Assembly (NCBI GenBank): GCA_947085845.1
Contig: CAMTXO010000002.1
Span: forward strand, 62,001 to 126,000
Source: JACPYF01 sp947085845
GTDB lineage: Bacteria; Patescibacteriota; Saccharimonadia; Saccharimonadales; Saccharimonadaceae
Direction: 5' to 3'
Length of the DNA: 64,000 bases
The notes beneath the pieces were generated by a model. That model ran no database searches. It was given only the letters and a program-made list of their open reading frames with translations, and was not told where the DNA came from. The position numbers and the translations under genes are program-made. Position 1 is the stretch's first letter. Each line of letters opens with the position of its first letter. Positions 49,736-56,548 of this stretch are shown here, piece after piece.

Positions 49736-50668
49736 TTAAGCTAGAGTTATGCGATACAGTCGCAAAGTATGCCAAAAACGATAGCCATCGGTTTCGTTAG
49801 CATCGACCTCAAGATTACCCTTTTCTTCTAAGTACTTTAGCCACCGCTGACTTTCTTCACTAACTCCACTCGTAACATTATTTACCTTGAGTGGCACCTT
49901 CATAGTCTCGAGAGTTTCTACATTCCAGCCGTTGTTCGTAAACCAACTAAGTGGCTCATCGCCAGCCAGGCTCGACAAGTTCATGATAATCTGCCCACCA
50001 GGATTGAGCATGTTTTTAGCCTCACTACTCAGCTGATACACCAAGTTAAGTCCTTCGTAAGGGTTGTCGATATTCGCGCCAGGACGCGGAATATATGGAG
50101 GGTTCGTAACTATCAAGTCAAATGTGCCGTTGAGCTCAAGCGATGACGCGTTTGAGTCGGGCAGTACGAAGCTAATCTTGTGGCGATCCGGCTCGTCGGA
50201 CAACGCATCGGTGGCGCAACGAACAGCTTCAATATTGATATCGCTAGCGACACCACTTTCAAGTTTCGGAGCATGAGCTAGGATATACTTTATGATAAAA
50301 CCCGAGCCAGTACCGATTTCAGCTGCTGAAGTGATTTCTCCAAGATACCGCTTGAGTCCGCGTGCGAGAAAAATCGTATCGATCGATGGGCACCATACTC
50401 TTGGGTAATTCGTTGGTGACCACGACACACTTACGCCGTCGTATTCAACTGTGCGAGGGTAAGATTGATATAGTGCAAAAACAGCGTCGCGCACGTTTGA
50501 AGGCAACTTGTTGATTTTATGAACATCAGTCAACAGAACAGGATTATCTAGTGTAGCTACTTCCACTGGTTGCGACTGTTGTTCGGCAAAACCTAAAATA
50601 GTAGTCGACTCCAAGCCATAGGCACATACTGTCAGGTTATCAATATCGGGAGAAACTTTTATTAACAT
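49736..50668 (-). CDS. PrmC/HemK-like SAM-dependent methyltransferase
   Basis: A 310-residue class I methyltransferase. SAM motif I AEIGTGSGFIIKYILA (near 122), motif DLIVTNPPYIPRPG (near 188), where NPPY is the catalytic motif of N-methyltransferases acting on glutamine or adenine. The layout, with a distinct N-terminal domain of about 100 residues before the Rossmann core, resembles PrmC, which methylates the GGQ glutamine of release factors; however the N-terminal domain is not clearly PrmC-like and the enzyme may have another protein or RNA target. Confidence 0.82.
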   Translation of the reverse strand: MLIKVSPDIDNLTVCAYGLESTTILGFAEQQSQPVEVATLDNPVLLTDVHKINKLPSNVRDAVFALYQSYPRTVEYDGVSVSWSPTNYPRVWCPSIDTIFLARGLKRYLGEITSAAEIGTGSGFIIKYILAHAPKLESGVASDINIEAVRCATDALSDEPDRHKISFVLPDSNASSLELNGTFDLIVTNPPYIPRPGANIDNPYEGLNLVYQLSSEAKNMLNPGGQIIMNLSSLAGDEPLSWFTNNGWNVETLETMKVPLKVNNVTSGVSEESQRWLKYLEEKGNLEVDANETDGYRFWHTLRLYRITLA

Positions 50669-50710
50669 GAATTTAGTATACCGTACGAAGCGAAATTATT
50701 AAGTTAGAAA

Positions 50711-50752
50711 AACAGCCCCTCTACTACACTTGCGCATAGCATTGGGGCTGTT
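50711..50752 (-). terminator. Terminator of the 50756-51040 gene
   Basis: AACAGCCCC (50711-50719) pairs with GGGGCTGTT (50744-50752); on the minus strand TTTTCTAAC follows, giving a U-tract. The stem begins only 3 bp from the stop codon. Confidence 0.88.
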
Positions 50753-50755
50753 GGG

Positions 50756-51040
50756 TTATTCACCATCGATGTCAATTGCTGCTGTCACCAGCTGGCGGTC
50801 TGCGTCGAATGTTTCTGTGCTGATTTCCAGCAGTCGAATTTCGGCAGCCGGCAGTGGGGGGTATTGAGCAGCAAGCTCAAGTAGCTCGTCACGGTTTTCC
50901 TTGAAACTCTTGAAAAGCTTCTCGGTCCACTCGACTCCGACATTGGATGTCGAAACCCCTCCCAGTGCACTTGCACCGTCGATGATGATTGCACGCGCTG
51001 CAGCCCTCAAGGCCTCAGGCGTTACTTCTGTACTTTCCAT
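50756..51040 (-). CDS. Hypothetical protein, 94 aa, solitary cassette gene
   Basis: Not recognised. A small acidic, alanine- and glutamate-rich soluble protein, mainly helical at the start (TPEALRAAARAIIIDGASAL) with a final beta-like stretch ending DIDGE. ATG 51040 has AAGGAG seven bases upstream. It has its own -35/-10 promoter (51107-51079) and terminator, and shares its upstream region with the divergent cassette gene at 51214. Confidence 0.72.
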   Translation of the reverse strand: MESTEVTPEALRAAARAIIIDGASALGGVSTSNVGVEWTEKLFKSFKENRDELLELAAQYPPLPAAEIRLLEISTETFDADRQLVTAAIDIDGE

Positions 51041-51078
51041 CGGACAACTCCTTAATAGAGTGGATGAAACTTAATATA

Positions 51079-51150
51079 ATTTTAATATATTATAGTATAT
51101 TTGTCAATACATAGTTTACTATTGATTTATATATATAATTATGTTAAAAT
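51079..51150. promoter_or_regulatory. Back-to-back promoters of two divergent cassette genes
   Basis: Minus strand: TTGACA (51107-51102), 17-bp spacer, TAAAAT (51084-51079). Plus strand: TTGATT (51122-51127), 17-bp spacer, TAAAAT (51145-51150) with TG one base before it. The two -35 boxes are 14 bp apart, so polymerase binding at one should hinder the other, or one bound regulator could act on both. Confidence 0.75.
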
Positions 51151-51213
51151 AGTATTTAATAACAGTTTTTCTGTTTGTACATCACAACCTACTACCCGAC
51201 CAAGGAGTAATTC

Positions 51214-51906
51214 ATGCGTTTCACACGCAACAACGGCGAAATCCTCATTTTCTGTGAAAATGAGGAAACTGAGCAGGAAGTGCTTCGTGCAATCGCGAAA
51301 GCAACATTCGAAACGGCAATTTCGTATCGCATGGGGCTTTTGCAATACAACCCTAACACAATCCTTTCTGACAGCGATGTCGATGAATGGATCAATCTGG
51401 ATCAGGAGCACGTGCTGAATCTCGATTACATCGAAGGGCGTCAGGTCAAGACTCGGATCGATCGAAACGAAGAAGGCCAGCTCGTTCTATACGAAGAGTT
51501 CTACCGCACGCGTCGCGGGGCAACTCCCGATGTCATGCTGACTCGTGCACAGGAACTGCTTGCTGGTGCAGAGCCGAAAGGCCACTGCGACAGCTACAGC
51601 TTCATCTTCCAGGGCGAGAATCTCGATCTCTTTTTGGTCGAGATGGGCATGGAACGCAAGCCCAACGAAAACGACTGGGATTTTCGCAAGCGAATTTTCC
51701 CGGACATGTGGACTCAAGACCGAGACCACGCGATCATGGTGTTGTTCGGCGGATTCCCGCTGACCGACTTCAATGAATTCGACAAGATGCTCGTGTTGGC
51801 ATTGTTCTTCGATAAACCCTCGAGGACTGGTCTCGTCGATTTTGCGGAAGGCTTTGCAGCCGATCCGCAAGTGATACGAGAAGATGTAGCCGACTTCGCC
51901 CAGTAG
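51214..51906 (+). CDS. Hypothetical protein, 230 aa, GC-rich solitary cassette gene
   Basis: Not recognised. A soluble, acidic 230-residue protein with no membrane segment; the C-terminal half contains an aromatic-rich patch (MERKPNENDWDFRKRIFPDM and MVLFGGFPLTDFNEFDKM). A hand count of 51601-51660 gives 30/60 G+C, against 22/60 in 52081-52140 of the next gene, and third positions are unusually C/G. ATG 51214 has AAGGAG six bases upstream. Own promoter; followed by a very stable GC hairpin at 51915-51940. The composition and layout suggest a source different from its neighbours. Confidence 0.78.
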   Translation: MRFTRNNGEILIFCENEETEQEVLRAIAKATFETAISYRMGLLQYNPNTILSDSDVDEWINLDQEHVLNLDYIEGRQVKTRIDRNEEGQLVLYEEFYRTRRGATPDVMLTRAQELLAGAEPKGHCDSYSFIFQGENLDLFLVEMGMERKPNENDWDFRKRIFPDMWTQDRDHAIMVLFGGFPLTDFNEFDKMLVLALFFDKPSRTGLVDFAEGFAADPQVIREDVADFAQ

Positions 51907-51914
51907 TAGTTGTG

Positions 51915-51940
51915 GCCCAGCCCGGGAAACCGGGCTGGGC
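51915..51940 (+). terminator. Very stable GAAA-capped hairpin after the 51214 gene
   Basis: GCCCAGCCCGG (51915-51925) pairs over all 11 positions with CCGGGCTGGGC (51930-51940), loop GAAA. No T-tract follows (ATTCAACC), so it may act as an mRNA 3' end stabiliser or pause rather than a full intrinsic terminator. Confidence 0.75.
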
Positions 51941-52000
51941 ATTCAACCTAAGATTTTAAAAAATTGAAACCTCAGATTGAATAAATGATTGCCCCTAGTT

Positions 52001-52016
52001 GCTTATGCTTGCAGTT
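52001..52016 (+). repeat. Direct repeat, copy 1, left of the 52070-53387 gene pair
   Basis: GCTTATGCTTGCAGTT, matching 15 of 16 bases with 53393-53408. The first 13 bases recur exactly at 54781-54793. Imperfect and short, so chance is possible. Confidence 0.4.
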
Positions 52017-52069
52017 ATGCAGCAAAATAGGATAATCATATACAAGAATAGCTAAGAAGAGGAAAAATT

Positions 52070-52741
52070 GTGATTGAACTGAGTGCTAAAATCATAAAAA
52101 CTGGTGAAAATGTCGTTATTGAAGACCCAGACCCAACTAAGGCTGCACTACTTTTCAAAAGTATTTCTGACAATATTTGGGAAAATAAAGAACCGGGCGG
52201 CCTAGCACTAGAAAGGGTCGGAAGCGTTATAGACCCAGCCGAAGCTCGAGACGCTATCAATGAAGTTGTAAAACATGTTGATGAAAAACTAGTTATATCT
52301 GGTATTGGTAAAGCGTTGGACCTAGGCTTGTCGTGGCACGGCGAACGTAAGCCCGTAATAGTAGAAGCAGATATTATTGACAGTGTAGCTAATGCGGCAA
52401 TTTGCACCTATAACTGGGATAGCCGCATGACAGGTAGGTTGCTTGAAATTGACGGAAAACGTGTAGGGGCTGAATTTACTGACGGCCATACTGACTATTA
52501 CCGTGAACTTGCTGCAATGTTCTCTACTGAGGCAGGTATTCTTACCTATGCCATGCAGCGACAGCAAGCACAACAGGGAAGTCCAGCTGCAATGTATCTT
52601 AACTTTTCACACAGAGATTTCTTAGAAACTGGATATGAAGGTCACCAGCTTGGTAGTGCTACATTATCTGACGAGCAAGAAACCGAATTTCTCAAGGTTC
52701 TGCAACGCATGGGCGGTATTGAACTAGATCATGAGTCGTAA
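52070..52741 (+). CDS. Hypothetical protein, 223 aa
   Basis: Not recognised. A soluble alpha/beta protein without signal or membrane segments; acidic overall. The GTG start at 52070 is supported by AAGAGGA six bases upstream. The last 11 bp overlap the next gene, so they are coupled. Both lie between imperfect 16-bp direct repeats (52001 and 53393). Confidence 0.75.
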   Translation: MIELSAKIIKTGENVVIEDPDPTKAALLFKSISDNIWENKEPGGLALERVGSVIDPAEARDAINEVVKHVDEKLVISGIGKALDLGLSWHGERKPVIVEADIIDSVANAAICTYNWDSRMTGRLLEIDGKRVGAEFTDGHTDYYRELAAMFSTEAGILTYAMQRQQAQQGSPAAMYLNFSHRDFLETGYEGHQLGSATLSDEQETEFLKVLQRMGGIELDHES

Positions 52742-53387
52742 CGAATTTTATACTCCAGATGAAATAAACCAACAGTATGCTAATGTTGCCCCGGCTTTTA
52801 TCAAAGCATTTCAAGGAGACCCTTGGTTTGAAGTAAGTAAATGCCCCGATACTACTAAACCACAGGGCTGCTCGGGTGGTTATTCTCCACTCGAAATAGG
52901 CAGTACCTGTGAAAAATGCCAGCACACCCTACAGGAGCCCGCCTACACTACAGAAGCAGTTGTAGATAAATTCAAAACACACGCCAGTAACTACCCGACC
53001 CTCTGGTATGCCGAACATGTTGCAGACAGCGTAGCGTTGGCTGGATATGCAAGTTTACAAAACACGCCTGGACTCTTGAGGTACACCTACAGAAAATCGC
53101 CAGAAATGCGGGCATGGCTCGATGAAAATATGGCGGAAGATTCTGTCGCGTGGCTTCATGAACTGTTCGCCGACCCGAGCAAACGAGCCTCGGGAAATCT
53201 TCGCAATTTTCGAGAAATGTGCGAAGGATTTGCTGAAAGATTTGAAACACAAACCTTTGCTTACTGCACGATAAACCCACGAATGGCAGCAGTTGCAATG
53301 CGTGATTTCGACAAAAAAGCTACTTTATATGAAGCCAATGTCAATGTTCCAGACCATCGAAACCTAGTCCAGATCGATCTTAGTTAA
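52731..53387 (+). CDS. Hypothetical protein with cysteine cluster, 218 aa
   Basis: Not recognised. Near the N-terminus, cysteines are spaced C-x7-C-x10-C-x2-C (CPDTTKPQGC then TCEKCQ), suggesting a zinc-binding site. A helical middle region and an ending VPDHRNLVQIDL complete the protein. It overlaps the upstream gene by 11 bp and is probably its partner. No catalytic motif is seen. Confidence 0.72.
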   Translation: MSRNEFYTPDEINQQYANVAPAFIKAFQGDPWFEVSKCPDTTKPQGCSGGYSPLEIGSTCEKCQHTLQEPAYTTEAVVDKFKTHASNYPTLWYAEHVADSVALAGYASLQNTPGLLRYTYRKSPEMRAWLDENMAEDSVAWLHELFADPSKRASGNLRNFREMCEGFAERFETQTFAYCTINPRMAAVAMRDFDKKATLYEANVNVPDHRNLVQIDLS

Positions 53388-53392
53388 ACAGT

Positions 53393-53408
53393 GCTTGTGC
53401 TTGCAGTT
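53393..53408 (+). repeat. Direct repeat, copy 2, right of the 52070-53387 gene pair
   Basis: GCTTGTGCTTGCAGTT, one mismatch against 52001-52016, beginning 6 bp after the stop codon of the pair. The rest of 53388-53540 contains no gene that I can see. Confidence 0.4.
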
Positions 53409-53540
53409 CTCTATCAAAGCTAGGATGACTGCGCATCTGCCCAAAGATATAAAACTTAACCCAACAAGAAGCAAAGTTCAAATACCGGAAACACTTCTTT
53501 AATACACCTTATCCTACATTTATTGTTATAGTTGTTAGTA

Positions 53541-53960
53541 ATGAAAACGAAGGGACAAATATACGACTTCTTGAACAGCTACCAACTAGGAGTATTGTCA
53601 ACGATAAACGATGAAGGCCTTCCCAATGCAGTTATCGTTGGTTTCGGACAAACAAAAGATCTAGAGATACTATTTGGAACTGACAATACATCTCGCAAAT
53701 ATAAAAACTTGTCCTCGAACCCAAACGCTGCCTTTGTAATTGGCGGTGAAACGCCCGAGACAATTCAGTACGAAGGAGTCGCCCGAGAGCTCAGCAACTC
53801 AGAGCTAGATCTCATACGTGATAATTATTGGGTAAAAAATCCTCGTGCCGAAAAGCAGCATCAAAACCCAAATCAACGTTATTTTATAATAACTCCAACT
53901 TGGATTCGCTATACCGATATTCGGAGCAAGCCCTGGGATATAACTGAACTCAAATTCTAA
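53541..53960 (+). CDS. Pyridoxamine 5'-phosphate oxidase-like flavin-binding protein
   Basis: A 139-residue split-barrel protein of the PNPOx-like superfamily. Characteristic segments: GVLSTINDEGLPNAVIVGFG (near 16), LFGTDNTSRKYKNLSSNPNAAFVIG (quoted in part as TSRKYKNLSSNP, near 51) and YFIITPTWIRYTD at the end. Such proteins bind FMN, F420 or heme; the exact cofactor is unknown. ATG 53541 is preferred over TTG 53532 because TATAGT (53527-53532, with TG one base before) is the -10 and lies 8 nt upstream. Confidence 0.85.
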   Translation: MKTKGQIYDFLNSYQLGVLSTINDEGLPNAVIVGFGQTKDLEILFGTDNTSRKYKNLSSNPNAAFVIGGETPETIQYEGVARELSNSELDLIRDNYWVKNPRAEKQHQNPNQRYFIITPTWIRYTDIRSKPWDITELKF

Positions 53961-53965
53961 ACTGA

Positions 53966-53994
53966 TTACACGCATATAGTACTTATGTTATAAT
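53966..53994 (+). promoter_or_regulatory. Promoter of the TM2 gene
   Basis: TTACAC (53966-53971), 17-bp spacer, TATAAT (53989-53994) with TG one base before. Predicted start near 54001, leader about 33 nt. Confidence 0.7.
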
Positions 53995-54033
53995 CCAAAT
54001 TAATATTTACATAACTAACCAGAGGATATTGTC

Positions 54034-54459
54034 ATAGAACCAACTAAACAAACATACAACGAAACAGAAGAGACTACAGATGTAGCGCAGGGTAAGCCAG
54101 AAAGCTTCAACGATAAACCTTTTGACTATGCCAGAAAAGACCTTTCTTCAGTAATAGATGAGGGCGAAGGAAAAGATTTCCTAACTGCTTTTCTACTTTC
54201 GTACTTTCTCGGTACATTCGGTGTTGATCGTTTTTACCTAGGGTTGATTGGAACAGGTGTTCTCAAGCTTATCACCCTTGGTGGATGTGGTATTTGGGCG
54301 CTTATCGATCTCATCCTGATACTCACTGGCAGTATGAAAGACAAGCAAGGACAACCCTTGAAAAATCGTGAAAAAAATCTCAAAATCGCTTTAATTATTT
54401 TAGCAATATTTACCGGACTGGGAGTGCTAATAGGTATCGGCGCTCAGAGCTATAAGTAA
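54034..54459 (+). CDS. TM2-domain membrane protein with an apparent AUA start codon
   Basis: The frame encodes about 141 residues: a polar acidic N-terminus of about 48 residues, then a TM2 domain (FLTAFLLSYFLGTFGVDRFY near 52, with GVDRFYLG the family signature, and GGCGIWALIDLILIL) and a short tail. An in-frame stop lies at 54016, and no ATG, GTG or TTG occurs in frame before TTG 54244, which would cut the TM2 domain in half. The best start is ATA at 54034, seven bases after AGAGGA (54021-54026); ATT 54028 is too close to it. Either a rare AUA start is used or the assembly has G changed to A. Function of TM2 proteins is unknown. Confidence 0.7.
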   Translation: MEPTKQTYNETEETTDVAQGKPESFNDKPFDYARKDLSSVIDEGEGKDFLTAFLLSYFLGTFGVDRFYLGLIGTGVLKLITLGGCGIWALIDLILILTGSMKDKQGQPLKNREKNLKIALIILAIFTGLGVLIGIGAQSYK

Positions 54460-54472
54460 AACTTGAGCCAAG

Positions 54473-54820
54473 ATGGCGCATAATCCTGACAAGAAAAAAT
54501 ACAATTTTCACACCATCATTGCGTTGCTGACTCTCCAATCACCCTCATCGAGACTGATTGTTTTTGCAGTACTCAGTTTGGGAATTTTTTTCGCTCCATA
54601 CCACTGGCTGGCGCACTTGTCGTTATGGCAACACATTGGTATTCAAGCCCCGTCCATTGGGCTTACGCGCGCATACTGGCTGCTGCTTCACGGAGATCCA
54701 GCTGGCGCCTGGGAAAGAAATGCATTGATATTTTTAGTACTTGCAATTGGAATACCTCTACTTATACGAGATAGTTACTTGCTTATGCTTGCAACCGCCC
54801 CAAGTCGACCAGTATCATAG
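54473..54820 (+). CDS. DUF2752-like membrane protein
   Basis: A 115-residue protein with two or three membrane helices. The central phrase PSIGLTRAYWLLLHGDPAGAWERNAL (here in two parts: GLTRAYWLLLHGD and AWERNAL) matches the DUF2752 core GLTRAxxxLLxGDxxxAxxxNPL, except that the usual cysteine pair before GLTR is missing and proline after N is replaced. It begins 13 bp after the TM2 gene; TM2 and DUF2752 genes are often neighbours, which supports both calls. Confidence 0.8.
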   Translation: MAHNPDKKKYNFHTIIALLTLQSPSSRLIVFAVLSLGIFFAPYHWLAHLSLWQHIGIQAPSIGLTRAYWLLLHGDPAGAWERNALIFLVLAIGIPLLIRDSYLLMLATAPSRPVS

Positions 54821-54826
54821 AAGTAG

Positions 54827-55456
54827 ATGCCAGATATTGAACTATACCTTATACGACACGCCGAGTCAGAGGCAAATGCTCAGCCGCATATCATTGGTGG
54901 GCGCAGTAACCACTCTCCTATTACTGAAAAGGGGGTCGAGCAAGCCAAGAGACTAGGGGCTCATTTCTTAGCCAAAGATATCATTCCGACACATGTTTTT
55001 TCTTCTCCGGCTGTGCGCACCTTGCAAACTGCACAGCACACACTAGACGTTATGGGCGTTGATATAGAACCTACCGTTGATGACGATCTCCAGGAAATTG
55101 ATCAGGGCGACTGGATGGGGCAAAATCGCCACGAAACATACAACGAGGCAACTTTACTAGAAATCAAAAGACTAGGAAAAGATTTCAAAGCTCCTGGCGG
55201 CGAATCTATGAACGAAGGTGGAGATCGATTATTGGGTTGCGTGGATCGCATTGTAGATATCAGCGAAGAGATAGTAGATGACCAACGGATATTTGTATTT
55301 ACACATGGCTTGGTTACTCGATGCCTTGCTTCAAATATTCATGATTGGTCTCATGCAAAAACATTTGAAAAATCTACAGACAATACGTCGTATTCACTTT
55401 TTGTTCCACGCGACGGTAAATGGCACCTCGAATATCTAGGCAGAAAACCCGAGTAG
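54827..55456 (+). CDS. Histidine phosphatase (phosphoglycerate mutase-like)
   Basis: A 209-residue branch-1 histidine phosphatase. LIRHAESEAN (near 6) gives the catalytic RHG-type motif with A in place of G; FSSPAVRTLQTAQ (near 60), LQEIDQGDWMG (near 87) and VFTHGLVTRCLA (near 161) complete the four active-site pieces. Substrate unknown; could be a phosphosugar, nucleotide or cobalamin-type ester. TATCAT (54813-54818) ends 8 nt before the ATG. Confidence 0.92.
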   Translation: MPDIELYLIRHAESEANAQPHIIGGRSNHSPITEKGVEQAKRLGAHFLAKDIIPTHVFSSPAVRTLQTAQHTLDVMGVDIEPTVDDDLQEIDQGDWMGQNRHETYNEATLLEIKRLGKDFKAPGGESMNEGGDRLLGCVDRIVDISEEIVDDQRIFVFTHGLVTRCLASNIHDWSHAKTFEKSTDNTSYSLFVPRDGKWHLEYLGRKPE

Positions 55457-55459
55457 TAC

Positions 55460-55879
55460 TTAGGTTAGTTTACGCTTTGAATCTATATATGACTTCTTGA
55501 TCAGCTTTTCTAGTACGGCCATATCTACATCAGACAATTTTTTAATATATAGACAAGCTACACTAGTTTTATGTTTGCCTAATTTTTTTAACAAATCCTG
55601 ATGCTCTGAAAATCCAGGCATAATGTACAGCGTCAAATTTTGCTTCCTGGGTGAAAATCCAATGAGCGGCCAATCGCCCTCTTGCTTGCTGCGCTCGGAC
55701 TTGTAATGGTACTGACCAAAACCTACTATGCTCGTCCCCCACATTTTGGGCTTTTCGCCGGTTATTTTTGTGAATATTTCCAAAAGTTTTAGGCTATCAT
55801 CTAGCTTGGTGCCACTGGCTGCAGTATTTATAAAATCTTCTACATTACCGTCATTTTTTAGCGTTTTAATAGTGCTCAT
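55460..55879 (-). CDS. DUF1801-family protein
   Basis: A 139-residue protein with the DUF1801 pattern: VEDFINTAASGTKLDDSLKLLE near the start, MWGTSIVGFGQYHYKSERSKQ near 50, then GDWPLIGFSPRKQNLTLYIM. Function of the family is unknown; members are small soluble domains common as single genes. ATG 55879 is 6 nt below the extended -10 TGcTATCAT (55894-55886), so it is predicted leaderless; a longer frame exists upstream but lies beyond the promoter. Confidence 0.88.
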   Translation of the reverse strand: MSTIKTLKNDGNVEDFINTAASGTKLDDSLKLLEIFTKITGEKPKMWGTSIVGFGQYHYKSERSKQEGDWPLIGFSPRKQNLTLYIMPGFSEHQDLLKKLGKHKTSVACLYIKKLSDVDMAVLEKLIKKSYIDSKRKLT

Positions 55880-55909
55880 ATATCTATGATAGCAAATTTT
55901 AAAAAAGTG

Positions 55910-55938
55910 TTGACGGCGCAAAAATCGTTTGCTATTCT
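55910..55938 (+). promoter_or_regulatory. Promoter of the structured RNA at 55945
   Basis: TTGACG (55910-55915), 17-bp spacer, TATTCT (55933-55938) preceded by TGc, so -35 and extended -10 are both present. The predicted start is near 55945. Confidence 0.7.
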
Positions 55939-55944
55939 ACTATG

Positions 55945-56091
55945 CAGGAAGACCAAGTGATACAGCACATAGATCATTATGTGTGACCGATCAAGTTAAA
56001 CAGTTACGTTCAATGGTTATTTAGTTAGTAGGTCACATCTGTTGGTGCAAATCTTCCGTAAACAGAGACACATAGGTGTCTCTGTTTTTTT
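55945..56091 (+). ncRNA. Candidate orphan riboswitch or structured small RNA
   Basis: About 147 nt without a credible reading frame lie between a promoter and a strong terminator. Base pairing by eye: GGAAGA (55947-55952) with TCTTCC (56052-56057); CCAA (55953-55956) with TTGG (56042-56045); TGTGACC (55982-55988) with GGTCACA (56031-56037). TCTGTT (56038-56043) can instead pair with AACAGA (56061-56066), the 5' arm of the terminator, and overlaps the CCAA:TTGG pairing, so the two states exclude each other. The next gene (DUF1761-like membrane protein) starts 41 bp after the terminator. I do not recognise it as a known riboswitch class; a stand-alone sRNA is the alternative. Confidence 0.6.
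56061..56091 (+). terminator. Terminator of the candidate regulatory RNA
   Basis: AACAGAGACAC (56061-56071) pairs perfectly with GTGTCTCTGTT (56076-56086) around ATAG, followed by a run of T residues to 56091. Confidence 0.92.
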
Positions 56092-56131
56092 GTTTGTGTT
56101 ATTATTTCAATATAACTATAGGAGTAAATAT

Positions 56132-56545
56132 ATGTTAGAACTAGATGGAATCAATATTTGGGCAGTTGCAGTTGTGTGGCTGATATATATGTTTGTTGGA
56201 GCGTTTTGGTACTCGCCAATGGGCTTTGCAAAGAAGTGGACCAAATATACTAAGATCGACATTTTAAAAATTCCTACAAACGAAGCAAATAAAATCATTG
56301 GATTTGTTGCCTTGTCTGCGCTAGTGCAAGCATCTGCACTGGCTATCGTCCTGAACTCACTGGGTGTAGATAGTCTGTACGAAGGTATCAAAGCCGGTCT
56401 AGTATTGTGGCTTGGTTTTACAGCTGCAACTACAGTCGGCGTCACACTTTATTCACGACGTAGCTGGAAATTTCTATGGCTCAATAGCAGCTACTTCCTA
56501 GTTGTTATGACTATCGGCTCTACAATACTCACAGCGTGGAAGTAA
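56132..56545 (+). CDS. DUF1761-like membrane protein
   Basis: A 137-residue protein with four membrane helices. The opening INIWAVAVVWLIYMFVGAFW followed by YSPMGFAKKW matches DUF1761 (family: V-x-x-x-W-Y-S-P-x-x-F-G-x-x-W), a family of unknown function. I use ATG 56132 because AGGAG (56120-56124) precedes it by seven bases; the longer frame would run through the terminator hairpin. It is directly downstream of the structured leader and terminator, and would be controlled by read-through there. Confidence 0.82.
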   Translation: MLELDGINIWAVAVVWLIYMFVGAFWYSPMGFAKKWTKYTKIDILKIPTNEANKIIGFVALSALVQASALAIVLNSLGVDSLYEGIKAGLVLWLGFTAATTVGVTLYSRRSWKFLWLNSSYFLVVMTIGSTILTAWK

Positions 56546-56548
56546 GTG

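Noticed and set aside
52731..53387. Acetyltransferase (GNAT) call for the cysteine-cluster protein
   Set aside because: The C-terminal segment is faintly similar to some transferases, but no acetyl-CoA motif is visible.
55945..56091. 6S RNA, SRP RNA or tmRNA
   Set aside because: The rod shape is vaguely 6S-like, but there is no SRP GGAAG-loop core, no tmRNA ends, and the antiterminator-like pairing with a downstream gene fits a leader better. Not excluded for 6S.
56042..56131. Upstream extension of the DUF1761-like frame
   Set aside because: It crosses a perfect terminator hairpin; ATG 56132 has AGGAG at good spacing.
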